A stretch of DNA of 64,000 bases from assembly GCF_963576615.1 (NCBI RefSeq), contig NC_088714.1, forward strand, positions 1,798,001 to 1,862,000, read 5' to 3'. The DNA is from Watersipora subatra. Lineage: Eukaryota; Bryozoa; Gymnolaemata; Cheilostomatida; Watersiporidae. The notes beneath the pieces were generated by a model, which did no database searches, was not told where the DNA came from, and saw only the letters and a program-made list of their open reading frames with translations. This document shows positions 41,164 through 53,107 of this stretch, in pieces; within the stretch, counting starts at the first letter, position 1, and each line of letters starts with the position of its first letter. A program made the position numbers and the translations under genes.

Positions 41164-41480
41164 TAGACAACTCAACATCTACCAACACTAAAGAGAGGGA
41201 GGTATCAGAGGCAACGCCTATCAGAATCACACGCTACGGAAGAACAATCAATCCTCCTCGTCGCTACCTAGAGTAGCGAGCTGTCTTTTGGACAGCGCTG
41301 TACATACTATATTACTCTACTACTTACCTTACATATTATTATATCAAGTCTCATATCTTACTCAACTTGCTAATTACTAGCGTCGATCATATGGACAATC
41401 AAAGGGGAACACAACAATCAATATATAAACAGTTCTCTACATAACAGATAGACTCAACACATTATTAAGAGAAGGGAGGA

Positions 41481-41681
41481 TGTTGTGCCGAACTATTACC
41501 GACGCCAATATAGACCATGCTTTGCACATGCGTAAAAAGTCCATGCTCGATAAAATGGCAACTTGACAATTAGAGTATTTATTTAGGGATTTAGCCTGGC
41601 CAGGTTTTATCATTACGATTTTCATAGTCACACATATACTGCATACACATTCTACATAACTCAAACACGTAAGACACAACA
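41481..41681 (+). repeat. 3' LTR of the Gypsy element
   Basis: 201 bp, preceded by the purine tract and followed by the GCATG duplication. It differs from the 5' LTR at three bases (two T/C and one G/C). Confidence 0.93.
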
Positions 41682-41686
41682 GCATG

Positions 41687-42027
41687 CACGCAACATTTTA
41701 ATAATTTTAAAAAAGTTCTCGTAGTGCAACCGCCGTACTAAAAGTTTTGTGATATTCAATCAACTAAAAAACCATTTAATTTTTGAACTAAAAGCTGTTT
41801 CTTGAGGAAAATCTCCTGATTCTGTTTGCGATATTAACTATTAAAATGTATGTTTTGTTTCTAATTAATGTAAACAGGCATATGCTTAGTAATCCCAGTT
41901 TTTGTTGTCATATTATTAGTAGCCTGCCCATACGATCGTTAAATTACCTTGATCCGCTCCATGAAAAAGATGGCCATACTTCTCTAGGAAGACTGTACAT
42001 GTATATCAGACTCCCAACTGTTGTTTC
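41687..42027. other. Spacer between two Gypsy elements, nothing recognised
   Basis: About 340 bp of AT-rich sequence with no supported gene. Confidence 0.5.
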
Positions 42028-42218
42028 TGTATGAATAATAACACAAGCTATAACAAAATTAATGTGGTTTATTCTCTCTCATAGTATGTAATGAACTATT
42101 GCTTCAAAAGCCTAGTTTATATAACCATCAACTATGGCTATTTAATAAATGGCTAAACAAAGCATTTATTTATTAGATATATACCGCAAAGTTAGCTTGG
42201 TCTAAGCTTTTTTTATCA
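42028..42218 (-). repeat. LTR (3') of the decayed minus-strand Gypsy element
   Basis: About 190 bp, read on the minus strand from TGATAAAA to TTATTCATACA. It is similar over its length to the copy at 46668-46854, sharing atgtggtttatt, tagtatgtaatgaact and ctatggctatttaataaat. No matching target duplication was found outside the pair. Confidence 0.85.
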
Positions 42219-42309
42219 TAATAATATATCTACCACCTCACTAGTCTGGACATAAAATGAATAGACTATGTGATTACGGATAAAATTGTGTTTGCTGTCT
42301 ATTGGATAA

Positions 42310-45300
42310 TCAACGTAGATTATCTGGTCCATAATCACTGTTCAGAGGATGCCTAGGATTTGGTCTCCTTGGTTGACACACTGGTTCTTCAGGAGGTACA
42401 GGAATAGGCAGTCTGTCAGTATCTTTATCTGAAGTTTGAGACATATCCTCAGGGTTTCTGTCTTCTTCTCTGCTAAACCTAGGTTGTAGTTGTTCTACAT
42501 GTCTTCTCCGTGTAGGTCCACTTGGCCATACTTTAACATCAACACTTCGCTGGCCATAGACTTTAGTCACTAATGCTTGCACCCATCGAGGCTGAGTAGA
42601 TCTTCTAGGGCCACAGTATAATGCATAGTATGGATCTCCAACTTTATAGGTGTAAATCTTGTTTACTGTGTCATTCAGAAGCTGTGCACTTCTAGATTGT
42701 CTCCCTTGAGCCGAATGGGCTGGTGATGGAATAACTGTTTCAATTTTGCATCGGATTTGCCTTCCATGTAGCAGTTGGCTTGATGAATATCCTGTCTCTA
42801 AAGGTGTTCTTCTATAATGCATCAGGAATTCTAATAATGCTGCATTAGGTGGTAAGCTAGACTTCCTCAAAGCTTGTTTAAATGATTGCACCATTCTCTC
42901 AGCAGCTCCATTTGTTGCAGGATGATAAGGAGCTTCTGAGAAATGTGTAATTCCTCTTTCTTTGCACCGATGTTAAAACTCTTCTGATTTAAAGCTAGTA
43001 GCATTATTTGTAACTAACACGTGTGGATAGTCAAAGTGTGAATAATCTTGTTTTAAGAGATCAGTAGTTGATGTGGTCAAGGTAGAACTGGTCCTGTCAA
43101 TGCAGGGATATTTAGTGTAAGCATCTGTGAGAACTAGCCAGTTACTTCCCATAAAGTTAGTAGCATGATCTAAGTGTAGATGACTCCATGGTTTTTCCGG
43201 TAGCATCCAGGGATGTACAGGTTACTTTGAAGGTAGTCTCGGATTTTCAGCACATGATGTACACAACTTGCTTGTCTCCGCAATGTCAGCATCCATTCTA
43301 GGCCAGTATACTGCTGTGCGTGCTAGCTGCTTCACCCTTTGTATCCCGAAATGTTCGAGGTGCAATATCTTCAGTACTTCTCTTTGTAGGCTGGTAGGAA
43401 TTACTACTCTGTTTCCATAGAGTAGACAACCATTACACACAGATAGTAAATTTTCTAACTTCTTAAATTCTTTGATTTCAGAGGTAGCTGGGGTTGTTTC
43501 CTCTCGATGTGGCTATCCTTCTGTTGCATATCTCATCACTGTAGAGATAACAATGTCTTTAGAAGATTCTTTGACTATTACTCTTGGATTTGTAGGATTT
43601 AGTTGAGCTGCAATAGTTTTAATGTTGCAAATGATGTCTACGTCAGCATCGTCTTCCTCTGTCATACTCAACATCTGGCCCAACAAGTAGTCAATTGAGA
43701 GCATCTGCATTCCCATGTTCGTTAGTCTTTCTATATTCTATTTCAGATTCGTATTTACTGAGTCAGAGAGCTCATCTTGCTAATCGGTTAGCAGCAAGTG
43801 CAGGAGTTCCTTTGTTAGGTGCAAACATTGATGTAAATGCTCTGTGGTCAGTAACAATGGTGAATTTTCTGCCATAGAGAAATTGGTGAAACTTCTTTAA
43901 CACAAATATGATAGCTAGTGCCTCTTTTTGAATCTGACCATACTTCCTTTGAGTGTCAGTCAATGTTTTAGAAGCATGCATAATAGGTCTTTCGCTGTTA
44001 TCCTCATATCTGTGAAATAAGGCAACTCCAATTCCTTTTTCGGAAGCATCACATGTTATTCCTATAGGCAGCTTTAAGTTGAAATGTGTAAGAACTGTGC
44101 CAGCAGTCAGCAGTTGCTTCAGTTGAAGAAAACTGCTTTCATGTTCTGCACTTCACTTCCACTGCACATTCTTTCTAGTTAGCTTACGTAATGGTTCTAT
44201 GATAGTTGATAGGTTAGGTAAGAATTTGCTGTAGAACTGTACTGATCCAAGGAATGACCATAAACTGTTTATGTTAGTAGGTGTCGGCATCTGTTTAACA
44301 GCATCTGCTTTTAATCCTTTAGAAATTCCTTTTGCTGAAAGGTGATGACCAAGATATTATACTGAGGGTTGAGCAAAATGGCACTTTTCTTTACAACATC
44401 GTAAACCTTTCTCATTCAATCTTGTAAGTAGTTGTCACAAATTCTGTAAATGACTTGTAGCATCAGTACCACTAACCAGTATATCATCCAAATATACAGC
44501 TATGCCTGGTAGATCGGCTGTTAATTGTTTCATTATCTCCTGAAAATATCCAGGTATTGAACTGATTCCAAACGGAAGTCTCATCTGTAGAAGTACTCCT
44601 TTTTGATTGCTTTTGCAGGCTGTTTGGTTTTAGTGGGATTTGGTTGTATGCATCAGCTAGATCCATTTTAGTGTATCTGTACCCTCCTCCTAGCTTGTTC
44701 ATCAGGTCTTCGGATAAAGGTATAGGCTGTCGGTGAGTCTCTAATTGTGGATTGACTGTTTGTGAGTAGTCTCCACATAATCTGATTGATCTTTGATGAC
44801 TGTTAGAAAGTGCTTTCCTAACTGGAACTACAGGGTACCATATTAATTAAACCGTACTGGCTTCCAAATTCCTCTTTGAATTCTGGTTTTGTAGGCTAGA
44901 TTTAATTCATCTTGCTTAGCAAATGGAACAGGTCGAGGTTTGCGAAACACTGGCTTGGCATCTGCTTAAAATCTTATTTCTAGCACGCAATCTTTTAGAC
45001 AGCCCAAATTGCTGTAGACTTTTGTCAGGCTTTCGTTTCCTGGTCTACTACTTTACAAGTCGTAGTAGTTTGTTGGTTGAACAGGTTGTCTATTGATATC
45101 CCTAATAGTTTGATAGCTTCTCTTCCTATCATATTGAGATTTGGAACCCGGCTAACTACAAAGTTCAAAGCCATAATGTTTTCTTTTACTGTTTTAGTAT
45201 TCAGCTGGCACTGTTCAGTTACTTCAATAGGATGTTTTGAAGTAGATTTGTAGTTGTTGTAGAGAATACAGGTTTTCCAAGTTGACACCAGACTTCCTCA

Positions 45301-46070
45301 GTAATAAAGTTGTCACAGGCTGCTGTATCTAACTTCATCTCGACGATCCGTTCTTCTATTTCAATATTCTTCTGAAGTTGTTCCGTATATATATTCTTCG
45401 GATAGTTTTAAACTGTTGTTTTGGTGTAGATTTCTGTGCTATAGGCTTTTTATTAGTAGTTGCTTTCCTTTTTCTGCAGGCAACTCCTAGATGGCCTAAT
45501 TTCTGGTAAAAATTACATGTAGCAGATCTGTACGGACATTCCTTAGCAGTATGTGTAGTTTTATTGCATCTGTAACAATTGAATGTTGTGTCTTGTTTCT
45601 TTGTAGTTTGAAGTTCCTGTCGGTGTCTTATTTCTATGATCTGGTTGTACCTTGTTGACTCTTTGTTGCTCTCCATATACAGTTTATTTAGCTATCTTGT
45701 CTGCATCTTCTGTTTCAGTTGCAATTTCAATAGCTCTTTTGAAAGATAGCTCATTTTCTTTTACTTTGAACAGTGCTTCGAGAACTGCTTCATCATTTAC
45801 TCAGCAGACAAACAGTGTTCTCATAGCTTCATCTAATGGATAATTTATATTAGGAAAGTCACAAGTAGTCGCTTCCTGTCTAATTCTATTCGTTAATTCA
45901 TGAATAGTTTTTCCAGGTTTTGTTTTTATATTGCTCCAGAATTTATAACGTTCACATACTAAAAATCGTGTAGGAGATTATATTGTTCTTTTAAGAAATT
46001 ATCTATTTCTTCCATGGTAACTTCATTTATAAGTTTTGGAGTCTCCAGTTGGCCAGCCATTGCTGATTTG
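42310..46070 (-). pseudogene. Decayed Ty3/Gypsy gag-pol, minus strand
   Basis: Read right to left, fragments follow the order of a Gypsy element: a gag zinc knuckle (CYRCNKTTHTAKEC and a degraded second finger, about 45590-45470); a protease-linker piece (about 45288-45025); RT (YTKMDLADAYNQIPL, about 44680); RNase H (FTIVTDHRAFTSMF, about 43850); integrase zinc domain (HLEHFGIQRVKQLARTAVYW, about 43340); integrase core (DHATNFMGSNWLVLTDAYTK, about 43150); and a C-terminal basic part with HVEQLQPRF. Stops and frameshifts separate every piece, so it is a relic older than the Gypsy copy to its left and of a different family by LTR sequence. Confidence 0.88.
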
Positions 46071-46556
46071 TTTTGTAGAGAGCAGGTCGACTGATTAATT
46101 CAAAACACGTTAGCTTTTCTCTCCTCAGTTATAGAGTTAGCTGCTACAAAAGTGTCATGTCGATTTATGGAATCAGTCAATAGTTCTGTGGCTGGATCAT
46201 ACTCTGAAAACTTGGGTTGCTGATGAAGGCTGCTGATGGTGAAGGCTGGGAAGTGCTGGGAAGGCTGCTGATGGTGCTAGCTTATCTGCTGCCTCAGTTT
46301 GACCTTTCACCAGTAGTTATATGAGTTTCTTATTTTCTTCCAGATAAGCTTGTTGTTGCTCTTGATAAACTTTTTGTTGCTCTTCCATCTTTTGGTTTTG
46401 AGCCGTAGTTGATTCAATTAACTTATCAACTTCCGAAGACGTACTTGTCTATACTGAGAATGTTGTATTGGTTTCTGGCATATATTTTTGTAATAATCTC
46501 AGTTGTACTGCTCAAGAATATCCCATCTTTATCGCCAATAATTTCTGTTATGGTTC

Positions 46557-46667
46557 TGTATGAATACTAAAGCAAGCTAAAACAAATGTGGTTTATTCAC
46601 TCTCATATCATGTAATGAATTAACATGTAGATACAACAAGGAAAGTATAACAGTAATAATAGTTACC
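46557..46667 (-). repeat. Partial LTR copy between the internal region and the outer LTR
   Basis: The sequence from tgtatgaatactaaagcaag through caaatgtggtttattcactc matches the end of the outer LTR and then diverges. It lies immediately inside the outer LTR. It suggests a second insertion or a tandem LTR from recombination. Confidence 0.65.
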
Positions 46668-46854
46668 TGTATGAATAATAACACAAGTTATAACAAATGT
46701 GGTTTATTCACTCTCATAGTATGTAATGAACTGTTGCCTTAAAAACCTAGTTTATATAACCATTAGCTATGGCTATTTAATAAATAGCTAAACAAGGCAT
46801 TTATTTATTAGATATATAGCGCAAAGTTAGCTTGACCTAAATTTTTTTATTACA
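46668..46854 (-). repeat. LTR (5') of the decayed minus-strand Gypsy element
   Basis: 187 bp, read on the minus strand from TGTAATAAAA to TTATTCATACA. Partner of 42028-42218, with clear divergence between the two, consistent with an old insertion. Confidence 0.85.
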
Positions 46855-47290
46855 GCAATATAATGCTGATTACGCTGTAATACTACTTTATGGTTCATAA
46901 TGTACGATTGGTATTTTAAGCATCGTATCACTACGGTATTGTAGTGAAACAGATATGAATGTGAGTCACACAACTATTGACAAAGGTTTACATGAACAAA
47001 TGTTTCGTATTAATATTAATTAATATAGGTATTCAATTTTAGTGTTAAATGGGACCTTTAACAACTCTTTAACGTTAACAATACTGTCACTGCAATGTAA
47101 CTGATATCTGCTTTCTTTCTATGTCTCACAGGGAGATGGAGTAATTTTAAACGTTGAATAGTTTTAAGAGAAACTCTTTCACAATTTATTCATTAAAGAG
47201 TAAGACACCTTCCATCAAGAAACAAGCATGTCAGGGTGGTTAGAGGTTAACTTTACCTAGATAACTGGTATGTGCATAATTAAAACTTTA
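46855..47290. other. Spacer, nothing recognised
   Basis: AT-rich, no domain-supported frame or inverted ends. It may include the promoter or first exon of the right ABCC gene, but nothing in the sequence shows this. Confidence 0.4.
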
Positions 47291-47302
47291 AAATGCATGT
47301 CC

Positions 47303-47658
47303 CAGAGTCCAAAGAGTAGGCAGAGTCCAAAGAGTAGGCAGAGTCCAAAGAGTAGGCAGAGTCCAAAGAGTAGGCAGCGTCCAAAGAGTTGGCAGAGTCC
47401 AAAGAGTAGGCAGAGTCCAAAGAGTAGGCAGAGTCCAAAGAGTAGGCAGAGTCCAAAGAGTAGGCAGAGTCCAAAGAGTAGGCAGAGTCCAAAGAGTAGG
47501 CAGAGTCCAAAGAGTAGGCAGAGTCCAAAGAGTAGGCAGAGTCCAAAGAGTAGGCAGAGTCCAAAGAGTAGGCAGAGTCCAAAGAGTAGGCAGAGTCCAA
47601 AGAGTTGGCAGAGTCCAAAGAGTTGGCAGAGTCCAAAGAGTAGGCAGAGTCCAAACAT
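47303..47658. repeat. Minisatellite, 18-bp unit, about 20 copies
   Basis: Near-perfect repeats of gagtccaaagagtaggca. Because 18 is a multiple of three, several frames on both strands stay open; they encode six-residue repeats and are not genes. Confidence 0.95.
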
Positions 47659-47764
47659 TTGGTGAAAATGGCCAACGGATAGAAGACTTCATTTTAAAGC
47701 AATACAATATTGTGCAGAATCAGAGTTTTCCTGTAGTTTTTCCATTAAACCATAGACTGTGTTT

Positions 47765-48110
47765 CGAAGTCTCTACATATGACTGCGACATATGTTTCTA
47801 CATATGACTGTGCATCTGTTTAGAAGTCTTTACATATGACTATGCAACTGTTTGGGAGTCTCTACATATGACTCTGCAACTGTTGGCAAGTCTCCACATA
47901 TGACTGTGTATCTGTTTAGAAGTCTCTACATATGACTGTGCACCTGTTTAGAAGTCTTTACATATGACTGTGCACCTGTTTAGAAGTCTCCACATATGAC
48001 TGCTCAACTGTTTGGAAGTTTCCACATATGACTGTGCACCTGTTTAGAAGTCTTTACATATGACTGTGCAACTGTTTGGAAGCCTCTACATATGATGGTA
48101 TAGCTGTTTT
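47765..48110. repeat. Minisatellite, 32-bp unit, about 11 copies
   Basis: Units of gaagtctctacatatgactg plus tgcacctgttta, with spacing of about 32 bp and moderate variation. Confidence 0.9.
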
Positions 48111-48319
48111 GAAGCTTATAAGACAAAGATCGTGCACGTACACACGCCTATTTGAACACATACATTACACGGACTTATCATTTTAAATATATTTTATATA
48201 TATGTTGAACAATGTCAAAAGTTGACAGATTTGATTGCAGCTAAATGTGAATTGGTATTTTTACCAATTTAAAAAAAAAAATGAAAATGCCTCGCGCAAA
48301 ATCTCGATATCTATATCAA

Positions 48320-48745
48320 CGTCATATAGCCTACATGTGCTTAGACTTATATATCTGTATTAATGTAGATAAACATGCGTTTAGGATTATATATCTATAT
48401 CAATGTAGATATACATGTACATGTGTTTAGGACTATATATCTATATCAAGGTTAATATACATGTGTTTAGGACTATATATCTATATCAATGTAGATATAT
48501 ACGTGTTTAGAACTATAAATCTATATCAATGTAGATATACATGTGTTTAGGATTGTATATCTATATCAATGTAGATATACATGTGTTTAGGACTATATAT
48601 CTATATCAATGTAGATATACATGTGTTTAGGTTTATATATTTATATCAATGTAGATATACATGTGTTTAGGGTTATATATCTATATCAATGTAGATATAC
48701 ATGTGTTTAAGATTATTTATCTATATCAATGTAGATATACATGTC
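48320..48745. repeat. Minisatellite, 40-bp unit, about 10 copies
   Basis: Units of atgtgtttaggactatatat and ctatatcaatgtagatatac. The array ends about 145 bp before the first recognised exon of the right ABCC gene. Confidence 0.92.
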
Positions 48746-48888
48746 TGTTGCTCATAAATACTCATAGTAGTTTGTTCGTATAATAATGGCTTTTTAATTT
48801 TGCTAAACGCTAACATCTCCAACATGTTCTATTTCCTGCCAATCTTTGCCATTTTCTGCTAATAAAATTTCTGTTTACTGTCTTTTAG

Positions 48889-49080
48889 GATCCAAACCTT
48901 ACCTGGAATCCTCCTAATGACACATGGCCAGATTTCACTCCTTGTATGGAGACCGTTTGTTTGGTCTGTGCTCCGTCTGTGTTTCTTTGGTTGCTGCTGT
49001 TGCCTTATATCTTTACACTAAAGCTAAATTTGAAGGGACGTACTCCGCAGCCCCTCACGGGATTTACACTGTTAAAATCT
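48889..49080 (+). CDS. ABCC exon: TMD0 helix 1
   Basis: The 64-codon exon opens DPNLTWNPPNDTWPDFTPC, the extracellular N-terminal stretch of long ABCC proteins with two possible N-glycosylation sites (NLT, NDT). It continues with a strong hydrophobic helix (VFLWLLLLPYIFTLKL). Acceptor is TTTTAG and donor is TCT|GTGAGT. An upstream exon with the start codon is expected but was not identified. Confidence 0.92.
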
Positions 49081-49615
49081 GTGAGTAGTTTACTTAATGG
49101 AATTTGCTAATCAATTCTATTGCAAGAGTTTTCAGTGATGTAAACAAGTCCTACAAGACTTGTGCCCGAGACCTCCTGTTAGCTGCTTCACTATGAGGAA
49201 ATATTTCTGTTTTCAAATTGTCAGGGAAGATTGCTAGGTTACTCAGAGGTCAATATGTGGAGCATTCATCACTAATGCTTTGACACTTTCTTCATCTATG
49301 CTTGTATTGGCTCTTTGTTTTATAGAAGGCTGATAATCCTAGTTGGGAACACGCAGCCTCCACTTCAACATACCTTGCATAAATTTATTTTTGTTTCCTT
49401 CAAAAACATCCTGCTTAATGATATGATAACCGATTTGCATGTGTACATTTATGTTAATATATGTTTAAAATATACAAGATTGAAATGAGCACTTGAGTCA
49501 GTAATCACATGTTCAAGTGCTTCTTCAAGTTGTCTAATTGTGTATTGCTCGAGTGTATCTCATCGCAAAGGATACCTATGTAATTTCCTATTACACGCAT
49601 TGCCTAATCTTGTAG

Positions 49616-49723
49616 GTGTTTCCTGGCCTGCTTATAGGATTTAGTGTCTATGACCTGATTGGTGACCTACACAAGCCTCTTGACATCCATCTGTTGTCAT
49701 CGGTCCTCTCTATTCTGACACTG
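49616..49723 (+). CDS. ABCC exon: TMD0 helix 2, GC donor
   Basis: This 36-codon exon contains GFSVYDLIGDLHKP followed by a hydrophobic run. Acceptor is TTGTAG. The only donor that keeps the frame to the next exon is CTG|GCAAGT, a GC-type donor with an otherwise perfect consensus. Reading through it gives about 20 more codons before a TGA. Confidence 0.85.
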
Positions 49724-50861
49724 GCAAGTGTACATACTGTCCGTGACTGTCTTCTACTTACTGGTGTCAATTGTTTCATGTTCACGGCCTGAATATTCGT
49801 CAGCTGATGACCACCATTTTACAAAATTATATAGAGTCACTGTCATACAAACTCCAACATTAATATTTTGGAATACCAGTAAAAATCTAGCTGTGAACTT
49901 ACATTATATTAGTGTGTAAGCGATCCCTTGGTGAGACTCTGTAATCATGGCTGGACGAGTTTAAGTCCATGGGCAAGGGAACCTGGACTAGAGACATGCC
50001 TAGTCGGCGAGAGCAGTTTAAGGTTGGATGTCATTCCTGAGACAACCAGTGGCCTTTTTTGGGAATTAAACAGCAACCCGTTGTTTCCAGCTCAGGCATT
50101 TTAGAATATATGGCTACGACTGTGCTCAAGCTAGTTCAAGTTGATAAAAGGGTGTTCTAGAACACTAGGCTACGGCTGCTCTCAGGCTATGGCTGCTCTC
50201 AAGCAAGTGAAGGTCAATAAAAGTTAGATTGGTACAATTGTTGTTGTACAATTTTATAGCTTCATTCTGTCTAAGGAATATTGCTTATAAAAGAAAGTCA
50301 GTCCTAAAGACTGATCTCTGATGATTCTAGTAATTAAATGTTTCAATTAACACAACTAAAAAATAAAGGAACAAAATAAAAGCGCACAATTTTTATAAAG
50401 TCAGCAGTCTAACATTGGCAGCTTCTAACACTGGTAGAGATAGTTATTGCGTTTACATTCATCAATACATGAAATGCGATGCCATGGATTTGCTGAAAAG
50501 GTTGACTTTGCGGAGTATCACGGACTAGCTGACAAGTACTGAAAAGTATTGCAGCTTTACATGTTACCAAGATCTCTTCATCTTTTAGAAGATTGAGCAG
50601 ATTTTGGTTACCATATATACGATGGCTAATCGACTCCAATATTCAGCACAATTGTTACAATAGTTGTTGTTCATATTTGTGAGGCGACTAATAGCTAACA
50701 TCTGCATGCTATCTGGATGGCAACTGGATGCTAAGCACTGTTTAATTGTTTCTCGTTAGTAGTTTTACATCCGGTACGCTGTCCAGCTTGGCATCTAAAA
50801 TATTAGCTAAAATTTTAGAGAACATTTGTAGAAAATATTATAAGGCCCATTGTTTCAACAG

Positions 50862-50996
50862 GTGTGTGCAGGTGCTTTGGTTGACGTCTATAGAAGATAT
50901 GGACAATATTCTAGCGGTCTACTGTGGATTTACTGGCTTCTCTCGATGCTTTGTTCTGGACTTCGAGCATATATCTACTGGAAGAGATGGTTATTT
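50862..50996 (+). CDS. ABCC exon: TMD0 helices 3-4
   Basis: The 45-codon phase 0-0 exon contains YRRYGQYSSGLLWIYWLLSM. This matches the ABCC pattern ER..G..SSG.L..FW in the TMD0 loop and the next helix. Acceptor is CAACAG and donor is TTT|GTAAGT. Confidence 0.93.
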
Positions 50997-51089
50997 GTAA
51001 GTTTTATGCTAAGGAGCAAGCATAGAATTAGTAAATGATATTCAGGAATATCAGTTGAGCACTCTCTATCAAGTTGTCATTTGATGTAG

Positions 51090-51212
51090 GATGAACGGGA
51101 AGAGGCTAGGACATTAGCCATTCTCTACTCTTCAATTTTTCTCCTTGTCATCGGAGCATTCATTCTCTCTTCCATAAGTGATGCATCAGCATGCATTCTG
51201 GAAACTTACAAG
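51090..51212 (+). CDS. ABCC exon: TMD0 helix 5
   Basis: The 41-codon exon has a charged start (DEREEARTLAI), one long hydrophobic helix (LVIGAFILSS) and a polar tail (DASACILETYK). Acceptor is TGTAG and donor is AAG|GTATGC. It matches the last TMD0 helix of the family by position and pattern. Confidence 0.9.
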
Positions 51213-51690
51213 GTATGCAACAACTTGCACTGTATTGTATAGAACTGATTTCGATGTTTACCACGTTCCCGCATTTTGGTGGAAGACCCATGTTAGGTTT
51301 GAAAGCTATGTTGTGCGTCACATGTGACACCTTGCATCTTAGATTAAACTACAATACCTCTCACATCAGTGATAATGTCACAGGAACCATCGTATTCACT
51401 GACACCTGGGCTACCTTATGCCATTTTGGTAGCGTGTAAAAAATAAAAATTCTTGCCAAGGTTAAAAAGTGATTTCTACTGATCACCGGAGGAGATAGCA
51501 TTAAAGTATTGAACTGGAGAGTCTATGAATTTTAGAATGGAAGTATATGAGTTCTCCATAGTTGGATTCATTTTGTTGCATATAAGAAGACTTTTACTCT
51601 GCAGCGACCGGGAATGTCCTCGATAGAAGAACACTGTTTCACTCTAGTTGATCTTTGCAAGGCGTCTGCCTATCACTTCTTTACGTTTAG

Positions 51691-51902
51691 GACATATCTC
51701 CAGAGGTGACAGCATCCTTTCCTTCCTACATGACCTTCTACTGGATGCAGCCATTAATGGCCACTGGTCACAGGAAAAAACGAGAAGGTTCAGGAATAGA
51801 GAGGGAAGATCTCTACCAACTCTCAGCACCTGACAGGGTTAACAGCTACTACCCTCAATTTGAGAAGGACCTCCATGATAAGATACACCGATACCACCTA
51901 AG
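51691..51902 (+). CDS. ABCC exon: L0 linker and lasso start
   Basis: The exon encodes SPEVTASFPSYMTFYWMQPL followed by GHRKK and REDLYQLSAPDRV. It corresponds to the conserved ABCC region P....AS..S..TF.W...L...G...PL...DL..L at the junction of TMD0/L0 with TMD1. Acceptor is GTTTAG and donor is TAAG|GTAGGT, phase 2. Confidence 0.95.
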
Positions 51903-52113
51903 GTAGGTTGATGCTTGAAGATTCACACCTCCTTTGTAAAAGAAAATATTTGGTTGTTGGCTGTGTTTTTCAACTATGTTGGAGATTAGACGTCTAAAGA
52001 TGTCAACTTTTGATGTGGACATCAGAAGCCATGGGTTTCAGCTGTGAACTTCTGAAACCTCGTATTTCGGCTGTCAACTTCAGGAGCCAAATCTTGCTGT
52101 TATTTTTATGCAG

Positions 52114-52273
52114 TCATCGAGAGGTCAGACGTCTCACAGCTGATGATGATTTACGGATGCCTATCAACGATTCCGAACCTCTGGTAACTGTCTCCACTGA
52201 CAGTAACACTACCTTCAAAACTGCTTCTCTGATAGCTGTTCTGGGGAAACACTTTCTACCTTTATTATCTTTG
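52114..52273 (+). CDS. ABCC exon: linker to first TMD1 helix
   Basis: The exon begins in the split Ser codon. It carries a variable polar stretch (TADDDLRMPINDSEPLVTVS) and then TASLIAVLGKHFLPLLSL, the amphipathic entry to TMD1. Acceptor is TTATGCAG and donor is TTG|GTAAGC. Confidence 0.9.
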
Positions 52274-53107
52274 GTAAGCAACAGCTAGCTCCTTCCTACA
52301 TGTACATCTTGTAAACAGAAAGTGTTAGTGGTATAAAAAGGTATTTTGCATAATCTTTTCGCATTCATTTTTCTTAAAGCTCTCTTCCATCTCATCATAT
52401 TATATATTAGATAGTCTTCGTTCAGAGGTATAGATCAGTGACAGTTAATAGAACAAGGAATGTGAGTGATAACTATAAAATGCCTGCTATAAAATTCCAT
52501 GAAATTGTTAATGCTTTCAATTATTCACACTATTGTACAGCATCCGTGCTTATTTTGTTTTGTTAAAACCAATAGCTATTTTGTCACACTATTCACTGTC
52601 GTCAGAGCATTTGATGACAACTGTGGTACACTCTGGTTGTATTATTATCAGCTCTCTCTCATCTCAAAATTAACCTCGGAGTCCTTGTTTCACTATTGAA
52701 ATTGTAACCATAGCTGTAAAATGTTTGACAAGTGAACAAATTATAAACACAATAATGCCAAAAAAATATTGTGAGTTCAATGCACTTGTGGTTGTTATAA
52801 TCTCTTCATCTTTGCCACTAACTCAGTTTTAAATGATAATACCCGTTTTATTTTGTTCATAGCCCTTCTGGGTGGTAACTTTTCAGTTACCTGGCTTTTT
52901 TGCACTTTGATCACAAAAATGCTATCATTAGCGAGTAGATAACTTCTGTAGTTCTGGATTTGTATTCAACTTTAAACATTAGGTATCTATGACTGTATCT
53001 AAGCATGAAGTTACTATACAGGGCACCAAGGCTACTTCTATGGGCACCAAAGCTACTTCCTATCCTTTCTAACACCTGCTTACAATGCTGTGAGTGTTAT
53101 GATATTA
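52274..53107. other. ABCC intron, nothing recognised
   Basis: AT-rich intron sequence. A short exon for the first TMD1 helix (about 50-60 nt, 3n+2) should lie somewhere between 52274 and 58251; no convincing candidate was seen here. Confidence 0.4.

Larger units (their letters stand above)
37007..41686 (+). mobile_element. Ty3/Gypsy LTR retrotransposon, full length, young, 201-bp LTRs
   Basis: The element has two 201-bp LTRs (37012-37212 and 41481-41681) starting TGTTGTGCC and ending ACACAACA. They differ at three sites. The 5-bp target duplication GCATG flanks it at 37007-37011 and 41682-41686. A polypurine tract (aagagaagggagga) directly precedes the 3' LTR. One long gag-pol region lies between. 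Domain order protease, RT, RNase H, integrase marks it as Ty3/Gypsy. LTR near-identity shows recent insertion. Confidence 0.95.

Noticed and set aside
47257-47707. Several long open frames on both strands (Ser-Pro-Lys, Leu-Phe-Gly and Trp-Thr-Leu repeats)
   Set aside because: All are readings of one 18-bp tandem repeat, which stays open in several frames at once; no gene is implied.
49918-50110. Possible SINE or small gene after the GC-donor exon
   Set aside because: The region is somewhat GC-richer, but no polymerase III boxes, terminal repeats or coding pattern were convincing.
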